Assembly (NCBI GenBank): GCA_964408125.1
Contig: CAYOYC010000005.1
Coordinates: forward strand, 1 to 36,864
DNA: 36,864 nt
From: CABMGO01 sp964408125
GTDB lineage: Archaea > Nanobdellota > Nanobdellia > Pacearchaeales > GW2011-AR1
Direction of reading: 5' to 3'
The position numbers and the translations under genes are program-made. Positions 7,392 through 16,012 of this stretch are shown here, piece by piece (the first letter of the stretch is position 1; every line of letters starts with the position of its first letter). The notes under the pieces were generated by a model. That model made no database searches. It worked only from the letters and a program-made list of their open reading frames with translations, and was not told the DNA's origin.

Positions 7392-9416
7392 TTAACTAAA
7401 ACTTTGTCTTTTCAACAACTCTCTCAATTTATCCTGATTTGAATCAACATTAGCGATTCCAAAAACATCAAATATATCTACATTTCCAAGCGAATGAGAA
7501 ATTTTATTGACCTTTAATGCTCTCATCAACTTAGACCTAACACTTGATGCTACCAGAACTTTTCCACTATCTATGTCGGATATCCTTTTAGCAAGCAAAA
7601 TTCCATTGCCAAGACTTGCATATTGTAATTTACCACCAACTAAAGCAGAAACCATTTCTCCGGCATTTACTCCCATGTTGTATTCTATCTTATCCTTAAA
7701 TCTTTTATTATAAACATCAATTCTTTCCTTTATCTTCATAGCACATTTAACAGCTATTAACTCATTTGCCATTGTTTTTGTAATTAATGGAGAGAATATA
7801 AGTAAAATATGATTACCCTTACTTTCTACTACACCGGATTTAGATTTAGCATCAATAATTGTTTCATTTAATAAATTTCTAGCCTCAAGACCCAATGCTG
7901 AATAATTTTTTACATTCAAAGAAATTACAGAAACATAACTCTTACTTCCCCTCGCTGTAGGGCTAGACTGGGCTTCATCAACCAATGGTTTAGCCAAATC
8001 TATAAACTGTTTCTTTTCATAGACTCTCTTGCTAACTTCCTCAAGAGGTTCATGCCTTTCTTTCACAACATTTCTTTTTTCAGATCTCTCCACCGCATTA
8101 TAAGTTACTCTTTTTCTAAACTTAAAGAATAATACCAATCCAGCCAAAATCAATATAATAGCGATAAATGTCCAAACAAATAATTGATTTTCCCAAAGCC
8201 CAAATCCGTTAGAATCATTTACGGATACAGCCCTACCAGTTAAGCTAAGTTGTTTTTGTATATCTAATCCACCCATACTCACAATAACATCATATAATCC
8301 GTTAGGAGCGCCAAGATTATATCTTTTTTCCTGTCCAACATCAAGCTCAACTAAAACACTCTTAACTTCATCGCCGATAGTCAAACTTAAACTATTAGAG
8401 TAATATGAATTCCCCGTATTTTTAACAATTACAACCGGTGCTCCTTCTAAGAATTCAATACTCACATCTTGAACTTCTTTAACAGAAAAACTCTCTTCAT
8501 CTTTAATATCTCCAGATGAAACAATTAGTCTATATTCACCAGGCATATCATTTTTAGCAAAATTTATACTAATCATAGACCCAGAATTAATATTTAAAGA
8601 CTTTTTTTCTCCCTTTGGCGATATATAAACAACATTCAAGGCCGACTCTATTCTCTCTCCAGACTGGTCTAACAAATCAGCAGAAAATGAAAAATCTTCA
8701 CCCGGAGTTGCCTCAAAGCTAACAAGTGCTATATTCAAACTGGTAGGAACCCTGTTAACTTCATAATAAACAGATACTGTTTTTTGATTTAAAATACCAC
8801 TAGAATCACTATCATAAGCGAAAAAGTCTAATTGATATTTACCAGCCATCGCATTACTATCTAAAACGAAAGAACCGCTTGCCTTTCCATTAACTATAGC
8901 CTCATTAAAACTTTGATTTCCAGAAACCTCAAGCGCACCATTTAAGTTTCTAGTATTAACCTTTATAGCTTCAAGATTCCAAATAACACTTTCCCCAGGA
9001 TTATAGGAATATTTATCCGTATTTACCGTTAAGCTCATATCTCCAGTTAATAAAAAAGGATTAGAATTCACAACTTCCTTACCAAGCAAAGCCTCTATAT
9101 AACAATCCCCACTCAAATTTCCAATAAATTCTTTCTTTAAAACTACTTTATGATTTATTCTTTGTATTTGCCCAGTAGAAAATGCACTATAGGCAGGAGC
9201 TATTTTGTAAACATTTGCGGATGTGTTAGAGCAAACTACATTTATCTCAAAATTCCCAGAAACGCTTAATGGGTTTATGGTAACAGTTGTATAAATTTCA
9301 TCCCCAAAATTATATGCCTCAAATGGTTGAGTAATTTCTATACTAGCCGAAACAAGAGCTAAACTAAAAAATGCCACCAAAGCAAATAAAATCAACCCCT
9401 CACTTCTTTTTATCAT
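7392..9416 (-). CDS. Membrane protein with degenerate class III cyclase domain
   Basis: 674 residues. An N-terminal signal peptide (about 1-25) leads into a long exported region of beta-rich, Ig-like repeats. One transmembrane helix follows at about 412-432, then a charged linker, then a cytoplasmic domain at about 493-650 that matches the class III adenylate/guanylate cyclase fold. Aligned features are VSVISLNVKNYS, KGNHILLIFS, GVNAGE and YASLGN. Both metal-binding aspartates are Asn here (N501 and N535), and the transition-state Asn is Leu. Catalysis is therefore doubtful; a binding or regulatory role is more likely. Monocistronic, with a TATA-like box at 9436-9446. Confidence 0.75.
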   Translation of the reverse strand: MIKRSEGLILFALVAFFSLALVSASIEITQPFEAYNFGDEIYTTVTINPLSVSGNFEINVVCSNTSANVYKIAPAYSAFSTGQIQRINHKVVLKKEFIGNLSGDCYIEALLGKEVVNSNPFLLTGDMSLTVNTDKYSYNPGESVIWNLEAIKVNTRNLNGALEVSGNQSFNEAIVNGKASGSFVLDSNAMAGKYQLDFFAYDSDSSGILNQKTVSVYYEVNRVPTSLNIALVSFEATPGEDFSFSADLLDQSGERIESALNVVYISPKGEKKSLNINSGSMISINFAKNDMPGEYRLIVSSGDIKDEESFSVKEVQDVSIEFLEGAPVVIVKNTGNSYYSNSLSLTIGDEVKSVLVELDVGQEKRYNLGAPNGLYDVIVSMGGLDIQKQLSLTGRAVSVNDSNGFGLWENQLFVWTFIAIILILAGLVLFFKFRKRVTYNAVERSEKRNVVKERHEPLEEVSKRVYEKKQFIDLAKPLVDEAQSSPTARGSKSYVSVISLNVKNYSALGLEARNLLNETIIDAKSKSGVVESKGNHILLIFSPLITKTMANELIAVKCAMKIKERIDVYNKRFKDKIEYNMGVNAGEMVSALVGGKLQYASLGNGILLAKRISDIDSGKVLVASSVRSKLMRALKVNKISHSLGNVDIFDVFGIANVDSNQDKLRELLKRQSFS

Positions 9417-9435
9417 AGTTATATTAGAATTCCTC

Positions 9436-9446
9436 TATATTTAAAG
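9436..9446 (-). promoter_or_regulatory. TATA-like box for the cyclase-like receptor gene
   Basis: Reads CTTTAAATATA on the minus strand, 20-30 bp upstream of the start codon at 9416. Confidence 0.5.
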
Positions 9447-9478
9447 ATTTTTATGGTGATAATCTATTACTAAAACCA

Positions 9479-10222
9479 TCACCTAAATCTAGCCATACAA
9501 TAATCAACAAGTTCTTCGTCAACTATTTGTCTGGTTTCCGTCTCTGTTCGTATCATGAAAATCTTTCTACCCTCTAAGTTAAGAAAAATCTTACTAACTG
9601 CTGGATTTATTCTTATAAGACAAACATATTTTCCGTTAAAATCTTCAAAAATAATAGATAAATATTTATTTAATGAATTATAAATTTTCGGAGGAAAATA
9701 TCCACGTATAATGTCATCAATAATCATCCTTTTATATCCGTCAAGAGAATAATCTTTGTCCATAGTTTTTAATTTTTCTAAATCTTTTTCTATTCCGACT
9801 ATCTCATAACCAGACTCTGATTTATTTTCCTTAACTCCTATAGCCAGAGTCCCACCATCCGAATTCATTAAAGCTGCAATAGATTTTGCGATAATAACTT
9901 TAGATGCTTTTTGTTTGTACGTATGTAAATCATAAGATTTGCTTTCATTAATTTCTTGACTCTTATATGTTGCACTCCAAAGTGCTTCGGATTTAAATTC
10001 TATTCTGTAGCTTTCCCCTTTTTTTACCAGTACTTCAACTTCTGTTTTTACCTTCCCGCCTATTATTTTCACGACTCTCCCAATTTCTCCCGTTTTTAGA
10101 ACAACCATCAGTCCCTTGGACTTATTTCTCCGTATTCCTACTTCTTCTACTAATCCCGTAACCTCTTTTTTGTCCCTAGTTAAAATCTCTACCCTCGTAC
10201 CTCTTTTTATCTCGTCTTCCAT
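9479..10222 (-). CDS. YwbE-like (DUF2196) plus AlbA_2/Schlafen-type fusion
   Basis: 247 residues in two parts. Residues 1-55 resemble the small YwbE/DUF2196 family: an I-x-x-G-x-x-V-x-I opening, GLVEEVG, and a closing VVLKTGEIGRVVKII. Residues of about 70-240 resemble the AlbA_2 (Schlafen-like, PF04326) domain: RIEFKSE, then a helix ending IAALMNSDGGTLAIGVKE with the conserved N-GG-L-IGV core, then YEIVGI. AlbA_2 domains bind nucleic acid and some are RNases, so an RNA or DNA related role is likely. Divergent from the DnaQ-like gene. Confidence 0.65.
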   Translation of the reverse strand: MEDEIKRGTRVEILTRDKKEVTGLVEEVGIRRNKSKGLMVVLKTGEIGRVVKIIGGKVKTEVEVLVKKGESYRIEFKSEALWSATYKSQEINESKSYDLHTYKQKASKVIIAKSIAALMNSDGGTLAIGVKENKSESGYEIVGIEKDLEKLKTMDKDYSLDGYKRMIIDDIIRGYFPPKIYNSLNKYLSIIFEDFNGKYVCLIRINPAVSKIFLNLEGRKIFMIRTETETRQIVDEELVDYCMARFR

Positions 10223-10240
10223 ATTTCTCTAAACTCCTGC

Positions 10241-10250
10241 TTATATAAAA
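10241..10250 (-). promoter_or_regulatory. TATA-like box for the YwbE-AlbA_2 gene
   Basis: Reads TTTTATATAA on the minus strand, 19-28 bp before the ATG at 10222. Confidence 0.5.
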
Positions 10251-10310
10251 AGATATAGGACTATTATAGGGTGAAGATGTTTAGAGTATTATTACGGTTC
10301 CACACACAAT

Positions 10311-10320
10311 CTTTTTAACC
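10311..10320 (+). promoter_or_regulatory. TATA-like box for the DnaQ-like gene
   Basis: CTTTTTAACC lies 21-30 bp before the ATG at 10341 in the divergent intergenic region. Confidence 0.45.
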
Positions 10321-10340
10321 CCTAGTTTATTTACATTCCC

Positions 10341-10910
10341 ATGAAAGAGGCATACGTAGTTCTAGATATTGAAACAACAGGATTATCTAAACACACACAT
10401 AGAATAACCGAAATCGCCGCACTAAAAATAGAAAATTTTCAGGTAGTAAATAAATTTGAAACGTTAGTAAACCCAGAAACACACATTCCCTCTTTCATCA
10501 CTTCTCTCACGGGAATTTCAGATTCAATGGTCAAAGATTCACCTGTAATAGAAGACGTCATGCCAAAATTCATTAGTTTCGTCAAAGATTCACCCTTCGT
10601 AGCTCACTGTGCCACATTTGATTATGGTTTCTTAAAATACAACGCAGAAATACACTTATCTCAAGAACTAAAAAACCCAAAAATCTGCACCAGAAAACTT
10701 TCACGTCGCCTAATACCACAACTAAGAAGCTACAAGCTTTCCTGTCTTTGCGAACATTTTAGCGTAAGAAACAATACGGCCCATAGGGCCATGGGTGATG
10801 CGAAAGCCACTCATCAAATTTTCAACGAGCTCCTAGACCTAATGAAAAAACAAGGAATAGAAAAAAGAGAAGAAGTTTTAAATTTTCAAGATTCTAAAAT
10901 TAGATTCTAA
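10341..10910 (+). CDS. DnaQ-like 3'-5' exonuclease (DEDDh)
   Basis: 189-residue stand-alone exonuclease domain of the DEDDh group, like the DNA polymerase III epsilon subunit. All acidic residues are visible: D9 and E11 in LDIETTG, D94 in AHCATFDYGF, and H148 with D153 in HRAMGDA. It would remove nucleotides from DNA or RNA 3' ends, for proofreading or repair. No polymerase or GIY-YIG domain is attached. Its last 4 bp overlap the convergent coiled-coil gene. Confidence 0.88.
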   Translation: MKEAYVVLDIETTGLSKHTHRITEIAALKIENFQVVNKFETLVNPETHIPSFITSLTGISDSMVKDSPVIEDVMPKFISFVKDSPFVAHCATFDYGFLKYNAEIHLSQELKNPKICTRKLSRRLIPQLRSYKLSCLCEHFSVRNNTAHRAMGDAKATHQIFNELLDLMKKQGIEKREEVLNFQDSKIRF

Positions 10911-11734
10911 TAATAAACTGTCAAATTTATCAAACTATTCTTAATTGTTAAGGCGTGTTTCTCAATCTCATCTTTAACATGGAAAATCTCTTCTTCCTTG
11001 AGTCTTTCCTTATAACTTCTTTTCTTAAGCATTTCCAATCTTTCCGTAGATTCTCTAATCATTCTAGTAATAATGTTTCTATCTCTTTCGTAGGAAGTAT
11101 GCCTTAACTTACTCTGCAACATTTTAATCTTATTTTCGCAAGTCTCAACCTCTTCGTCCTTTTCTTTAATTTGTTTTGAATAATGGCCCCTAACCCTCAT
11201 AAGTTCTTTCTCTAGTTTTTTCTTCAAAATAACTTTTATAGATTTAATATCTTTCTTTGTACATTCCCCCAATTTCTTTTTGGCAATATTGTATTGTCCG
11301 CTAGCATCTAAATTAGAAATCTCTGAGCTGTCTCCTTTAGACGCTATAACTTTGGATAAATTATCCATAACCTTCCCATTTTTAATCAATATTTTATTTA
11401 TAGCTTGTTTTTTGTCGTTTAGATATTGATATGTAGATATAAAAGAAAACTCGTACATAAGTCCAGCCCCGGATTTTAATAAACTCGTCTGTCCTTTGTC
11501 TATAAGATAATCTCTTACAGCTAACAAAAAATAGCTCCCCTGCATTATCAATTCAGAGTCTTGAACCCTACTATGGGTTTCTACATCAAAAACAAACTTA
11601 TACGGGGAAGGTTTTCCTACAAATTTTTCAAAATCAGAAGAAACTTCGCTTATAGTTAGCACTCCATTCTTATCTTCTATCTTTGAATCTTTAAAAAAAT
11701 CCATTAAAAATTCTTTTGACATATTTTTTTTCAT
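10907..11734 (-). CDS. Coiled-coil partner of the SNF2 helicase
   Basis: 275 residues, no recognised enzyme motif. The N-terminal 100 residues look globular. Residues of about 165-255 are strongly charged heptad-like helix (KIKMLQSKLRHTSYERDRN, then ESTERLEMLKKRSYKERLKE), expected to form a coiled coil. Its ATG overlaps the helicase stop codon (ATGA, 11731-11734), so it is translationally coupled to the helicase and very likely acts with it. Function unknown. Confidence 0.75.
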   Translation of the reverse strand: MKKNMSKEFLMDFFKDSKIEDKNGVLTISEVSSDFEKFVGKPSPYKFVFDVETHSRVQDSELIMQGSYFLLAVRDYLIDKGQTSLLKSGAGLMYEFSFISTYQYLNDKKQAINKILIKNGKVMDNLSKVIASKGDSSEISNLDASGQYNIAKKKLGECTKKDIKSIKVILKKKLEKELMRVRGHYSKQIKEKDEEVETCENKIKMLQSKLRHTSYERDRNIITRMIRESTERLEMLKKRSYKERLKEEEIFHVKDEIEKHALTIKNSLINLTVYY

Positions 11735-13578
11735 TTATCCAACAACTCCGATGTATATTTTTTAGTTTGTTCATACTCTTTGATCCCACCACTTATCTCC
11801 ATTCCCACCTTATCTATTTCAGTAGCAAATCTACTTAAATTGTTTTTAGAATCCAAGAAAGCATGCATAAGTTTTTCCTCAAATTTGCTAGAACCCGTAT
11901 TTCCACTAGAATCGAGTCCCATATTAAACAATATAATAGGTAATTCGCCCATAATTAGGCCTATACAGCACATTTTATTGATAATTAAGTCAACAACATG
12001 TTCTTCCATTGTTCCTTTGGTAGCTAGGTTGTAAACGAATATATCTTTCTTCTGCCCAATTCTATCTAAACGCCCAATTCTTTGCTCTACCGCCATCGGA
12101 TTCCAAGGCAAATCATAGTTAATTATATTTGAACAAAACTGCAAATTTAACCCCTCAGAGCCAGTTTCAGTACTTATCATAATCTGTGTTTCATTTTTAA
12201 AATTATTAATTCTCTTAGATTTTTCATCCGCAGTCAATCCGCCCATAAATTCGGTTAGTTTAAAGTTCTGTTTTCGAAGTATCTCCGCAATATATCTTAA
12301 CGTTGCCGGATGTTTAGTATAAATAAGAATTTTAGTACCCCTGTCTCTTTTGCTTATCTCATTTATCAACTCTATTAACTTTTGCAACTTACTATCCTGA
12401 GTTAACAACCTAAAATCATGAAGAATATCCTGCGCAGTTTCAATTGTACTAGTATGATATTTTGGATTTGCTATTAAACTTTCTAGAAATTCAATAGAAG
12501 ATCTAGAAGAACTAGTTACCTTTGGGAGTATAGAGTGCATTGCCAAAACCGTATTTATTGGAATTCCATTAAAGTCTAAATAATGTAAAAATAATAAATC
12601 AACAACCTGTTCATACGCTCTTTTTTCTTCAAAAGATAACTCCACAGATTGAATTCTAGGAATTCTCTTCATATATTTAACACCCTTAGCCTCATCACGC
12701 CTTCTTCTAATCATAACCTCAGACAATTTTCTTTTAAGTTCCCTGGGATTAAGCGGCTGTCTTTCATTCCCATCAACCAGAAAATTAGAACGAAATTCGC
12801 TAATAGTACCCAAATGCCCCCTTCTTAAAAGAGATAAAAGATTATATAACTCAGTTAAATTATTCTGAAATGGGGTTGCCGTCAAAAGTAAAAGCCTTTT
12901 CTTCTGGAGTTTATCAACAAACTTCCACCTAAATGTATTCTTATCTTTCAGCTTATGTGCTTCATCAATTACAATAATATCCCAATAGATTTGATGAGCT
13001 TTGTCATGTTTAAACTCGTTAGTCTGCGTATTAAAATTCTTAACTCTATCTATAGAAGCAATCACAAGTCCCGCACTTTCCCAATCACCTTCCGTGTTTA
13101 TTTCTTTAAAATCTAAATTAAACTTGGTAGATAATTCCTCTTTCCACTGATTAACTAACGAAGGAGGAGTTAAAATTAAAGCCTTTCTCACAAGTCCCCT
13201 AACTATACACTCTTTCAAAACCATTCCGGCAGTAATTGTTTTACCGAGTCCTACTTCGTCTGCCAACAAAGCCCTACCATCTAAATCCCTAAGAATTTTT
13301 AGAGCGCCTTCTTGTTGGTGCGGCAAATTAAACGAAAGATTCTTTTTAATCATGGGATAAGAAATTAATTCTTTAATTTCTGATTGTTCGGCTGCCTCCT
13401 CGGATTTTAGCTTTATTTCTAATATCTCTCTAGGTTCAAACTGTTTATTTTTTACTTTTTCAAGTATATTTAGATCTTCATTATCGAAAGACTCTACTAT
13501 TTTTAGATCCTTTTCAAAATATATTCTTTCATTAGGGTTAGCCGTTTTCTCTATAGGAGTTAATATTTTAGATTTCAT
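11731..13578 (-). CDS. SNF2/RapA-family helicase-like ATPase
   Basis: 615-residue superfamily 2 DNA translocase. Seen in order: PHQQEGA, Walker A DEVGLGKT at 107-114, TPPSLVNQW, the DEAH box near 205, LTATPFQNN near 230, then in the second RecA-like lobe GGLTADEK, STETGSEGLNLQ and the arginine-finger motif QRIGRLDRIGQ near 500. This is closest to the RapA/HepA subgroup that remodels protein-nucleic acid complexes. The short C-terminal part after motif VI has no recognised domain. First gene of a two-gene operon with a coiled-coil protein. Confidence 0.9.
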   Translation of the reverse strand: MKSKILTPIEKTANPNERIYFEKDLKIVESFDNEDLNILEKVKNKQFEPREILEIKLKSEEAAEQSEIKELISYPMIKKNLSFNLPHQQEGALKILRDLDGRALLADEVGLGKTITAGMVLKECIVRGLVRKALILTPPSLVNQWKEELSTKFNLDFKEINTEGDWESAGLVIASIDRVKNFNTQTNEFKHDKAHQIYWDIIVIDEAHKLKDKNTFRWKFVDKLQKKRLLLLTATPFQNNLTELYNLLSLLRRGHLGTISEFRSNFLVDGNERQPLNPRELKRKLSEVMIRRRRDEAKGVKYMKRIPRIQSVELSFEEKRAYEQVVDLLFLHYLDFNGIPINTVLAMHSILPKVTSSSRSSIEFLESLIANPKYHTSTIETAQDILHDFRLLTQDSKLQKLIELINEISKRDRGTKILIYTKHPATLRYIAEILRKQNFKLTEFMGGLTADEKSKRINNFKNETQIMISTETGSEGLNLQFCSNIINYDLPWNPMAVEQRIGRLDRIGQKKDIFVYNLATKGTMEEHVVDLIINKMCCIGLIMGELPIILFNMGLDSSGNTGSSKFEEKLMHAFLDSKNNLSRFATEIDKVGMEISGGIKEYEQTKKYTSELLDK

Positions 13579-13600
13579 ATTTTCCCCCGAGTAAACGTTA

Positions 13601-13610
13601 GTTTATAATT
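13601..13610 (-). promoter_or_regulatory. TATA-like box for the SNF2 operon
   Basis: AATTATAAAC on the minus strand, 23-32 bp before the ATG at 13578. A G-rich GGGGGAAA lies in the short leader, too close to the start to be a clear ribosome binding site. Confidence 0.5.
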
Positions 13611-13640
13611 GTTCGCCTTTTGATTAATTTGCCCATCAAA

Positions 13641-13770
13641 ATGGTCACATGTGCTGTCACGGCGGTGGGGGCGTGATAAATTTTACCGACGCTGTTTTCG
13701 ACTTTTTTTACAAGTGTAAGAGAATGATACCATCGGACACAGCCCTGTCGCGAAACTACGCTTAATCTAT
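13641..13770. other. GC-rich non-coding island, possibly structured
   Basis: This part of the divergent spacer is visibly richer in G and C than the surrounding DNA. It contains a TCACG/CGTGA stem (13657-13661 with 13672-13676) over a G-rich loop, plus a CACATGTG palindrome. No reading frame is supported. A small RNA gene is possible, but no C/D or H/ACA box could be confirmed. Confidence 0.25.
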
Positions 13771-13773
13771 AAC

Positions 13774-13782
13774 TTTTTAAAT
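13774..13782 (+). promoter_or_regulatory. TATA-like box for the radical SAM gene
   Basis: TTTTTAAAT lies 21-29 bp before the ATG at 13803 and favours that codon over the TTG at 13800. Confidence 0.5.
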
Positions 13783-13802
13783 CATTTAGACTCTGCCAGT
13801 TG

Positions 13803-15161
13803 ATGGAAAGAGATTATTTGTTTTTAGAGTCGACAATTTGCCTATGCAATATTTGTGGAGAAAAGGTTGAGGGAAAAATAATTCAAAAAGAGAATTCTAT
13901 CTATCTTCTTAAGGATTGTAAGAAGCATGGAGAACAAGTTGAGATTTTGGAAGAGGATGCAGAATATCATCGAAGAAAAAAGGAATATGAAAAACCAGGG
14001 AATAAAATAAATCCTGACACAAAACAAAAACTTGGTTGCCCATTTGATTGTGGATTATGCCCACAACATGAACAACATTCTTGTAACGCCATTATTGATG
14101 TAACGGATCAATGTGACATGTGCTGTCCAACCTGTTATGCAAGCAGTGGAAAAGGAAACTATCTTTCTTTAGAAAAAATCGAAAAAATGATGGATTTTTT
14201 TCAGGATAGGGAAGACAATAAAGCAGAAATTTTACAAATTAGTGGAGGAGAACCAACAACTCACCCAGATATTCTAAAAATTATAGAACTTTCAAAGAAG
14301 AAAAATTTTAAATACGTTATGTTAAACACAAATGGTTTAAGAATAGCAAAAGATGAAAATTTCGTAAAAGAATTAAGCAAATTTAGGGGAAGATTTGAAA
14401 TCTATTTGCAATTTGACGGTTTTAAGGAATCTACTTACAAAACCCTTAGAGGAAAAAATTGGTTTCCTGAAAAAATGAAAACAATTGAAAATCTAAGAAA
14501 GTATAAAATTCCAATTATGCTTGTCTCAACCATAGAAGCGGGAGTAAATGATGATGAGATTGGGAAAATATTTGAATTTGGTATGAACACGCGAGGAATA
14601 AGAGGAGTCAATTTTCAACCAGTTGCCTTTTTTGGCAGAACAAGAAATGCGAAGACTAAAAATAGAACTACTCTTTCTGGAATAATAGAAAGACTAGAAG
14701 AGCAAACAAAAGGCACAGTAAAAAAGACAGATATTGTTCCCCTTCCTTGTAATACACACAGAGTTGCTGTTAGCTATTTTTACAAAGATAAAGACGGATT
14801 CTTTCCTCTAACAAGAAAAATAGATGTCAGGTCTTATCTTCCATTAATTGATAATACTTTTGCATTTGATGCAGACAAAATATTAGAAGACAAATCAAAC
14901 TTAATTGGTTGTTGCAACTGCTTTGCTAAGTTTTTTTCTAGTTTTGAAAAATTAATTCCTTCCAATTATAGAAAGATGTCTACAGACGAAAAAATGGATT
15001 GGTGGGATGAGCATTCCTTTAAAATAAGCGTAGTATCATTCATAGATAAATATAATTTTGACATGGCATCAATGAAAAAAGAATGTGTTCATTTTATCAC
15101 GCCAGATTTCAAGAGAATTCCTTTTTCTTCTTATAATATGTTTTACAGAAAGGCGATTTAG
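13803..15161 (+). CDS. Radical SAM enzyme, tetraether lipid synthase-like (COG1964)
   Basis: 452 residues. The N-terminus has a metal-binding ribbon (C15, C18, C39 and HG). Next is CPFDCGLC with a further Cys (C79, C83, C86, C94), an auxiliary cluster typical of the MJ0619/Tes family. The radical SAM CX3CX2C is at C104, C108, C111, with GGEP at 148-151. GCCNC lies near 369-373 and the conserved ending IPFSSYNMFYR is present. Tes joins archaeal lipid tails through an sp3 C-C bond; other family members may methylate pterins. Exact substrate is inferred. It heads a lipid/membrane cluster. Confidence 0.75.
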   Translation: MERDYLFLESTICLCNICGEKVEGKIIQKENSIYLLKDCKKHGEQVEILEEDAEYHRRKKEYEKPGNKINPDTKQKLGCPFDCGLCPQHEQHSCNAIIDVTDQCDMCCPTCYASSGKGNYLSLEKIEKMMDFFQDREDNKAEILQISGGEPTTHPDILKIIELSKKKNFKYVMLNTNGLRIAKDENFVKELSKFRGRFEIYLQFDGFKESTYKTLRGKNWFPEKMKTIENLRKYKIPIMLVSTIEAGVNDDEIGKIFEFGMNTRGIRGVNFQPVAFFGRTRNAKTKNRTTLSGIIERLEEQTKGTVKKTDIVPLPCNTHRVAVSYFYKDKDGFFPLTRKIDVRSYLPLIDNTFAFDADKILEDKSNLIGCCNCFAKFFSSFEKLIPSNYRKMSTDEKMDWWDEHSFKISVVSFIDKYNFDMASMKKECVHFITPDFKRIPFSSYNMFYRKAI

Positions 15162-15163
15162 TA

Positions 15164-15174
15164 ATATATATAAA
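15164..15174 (+). promoter_or_regulatory. TATA-like box inside the lipid cluster
   Basis: ATATATATAAA lies immediately after the radical SAM stop and 22-32 bp before the ATG at 15196. The four downstream genes may therefore have their own leaderless transcript. Confidence 0.5.
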
Positions 15175-15195
15175 GGGTTTAGTGTTAATTATTTT

Positions 15196-15408
15196 ATGGA
15201 AACAAAGAAGGTTATTTTAATTCTATTAACAATTTTCATTGTAGGTCCATTGGTTTTTGTTGGGGCTTGTTTTCCTATTGGATTACTTGCTTTTAATTCA
15301 AGTGCTAATAGTGGTGGAGATGTGATTATGTTTTTTGCTATCTTAATAGGCATAGCTCTAGCACTTTGGGCAGTTATTGCAATATCAAAAAGAATAGCCA
15401 GAAAATAA
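15196..15408 (+). CDS. Small two-helix membrane protein
   Basis: 70 residues from the ATG at 15196, which lies 22 bp after a TATA-like box. A longer reading frame begins inside the radical SAM gene but is not supported by any promoter. Two hydrophobic helices (about 5-32 and 42-62) are separated by a short polar loop, with a basic C-terminus (SKRIARK). No family recognised. The next gene starts one base after its stop, so they share an mRNA. Confidence 0.6.
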   Translation: METKKVILILLTIFIVGPLVFVGACFPIGLLAFNSSANSGGDVIMFFAILIGIALALWAVIAISKRIARK

Positions 15409-15409
15409 A

Positions 15410-16003
15410 ATGAGCCTAAACATCCCTTTAGTCAACTCTATCATAACAAGCATAGCTTTTGTAGTTATTGTCCTTGCTGTTTTAATTGACTTTATTGAGA
15501 ATCATTCTGGAAGGAAAGCGAAGAAAGAAAAAAAGAGTTGGGTTGAAACTGGAAGTATGTTTGTTTTTTTCTTTTTATTTTATTTTGTGATTCGATTTAA
15601 AGTTGGAACTTTTAGTTTTCCTATAAACTCCTTGGCAATATTTGAGATTTATCTTTGCTGGTTTGTGATTGTTCTTGGAACATGGTTTAATGTTGCCGGA
15701 AGAATTACGCTAGGGAAAAACTGGGCAAACCAGATAAAAATTTATAAGAATCATACTTTGAAAACAGAAGGAGTTTATTCAATGGTTCGCCATCCCCTTT
15801 ATGCTTCACTGATTTGGATTTTTTATGCTTGTTCCATTATTTATTTCAATGTTGCGGCTTTTTTCCTGAATACATTGGTTTTTGTTCCAATGATGTATTA
15901 CCGGGCAAAACAGGAAGAAAAATTATTATCTGAACAGTTTAAAAACTATAAAGCTTATCAGAAAGGAGTAGGAATGTTTGTTCCTAAGTTTAAAATAAGA
16001 TAA
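15410..16003 (+). CDS. ICMT/PEMT-type membrane methyltransferase
   Basis: 197-residue integral membrane protein with four to five helices. The C-terminal half carries the signature of isoprenylcysteine carboxyl / phospholipid methyltransferases: LKTEGVYSMVRHPLYAS (the RHP-Y motif that helps bind S-adenosylmethionine), then RAKQEEKLL and F-P near the end. Members methylate prenyl-Cys, phospholipid headgroups or other membrane-bound acceptors; the acceptor here is unknown. It follows the small membrane gene by one base, and its neighbours suggest a lipid or lipid-anchored substrate. Confidence 0.8.
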   Translation: MSLNIPLVNSIITSIAFVVIVLAVLIDFIENHSGRKAKKEKKSWVETGSMFVFFFLFYFVIRFKVGTFSFPINSLAIFEIYLCWFVIVLGTWFNVAGRITLGKNWANQIKIYKNHTLKTEGVYSMVRHPLYASLIWIFYACSIIYFNVAAFFLNTLVFVPMMYYRAKQEEKLLSEQFKNYKAYQKGVGMFVPKFKIR

Positions 16004-16012
16004 CACTAGAAA

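Noticed and set aside
15085..15195. Longer N-terminus for the small membrane protein at 15196
   Set aside because: It would overlap the radical SAM gene by 77 bp and begins upstream of the TATA-like box at 15164-15174.
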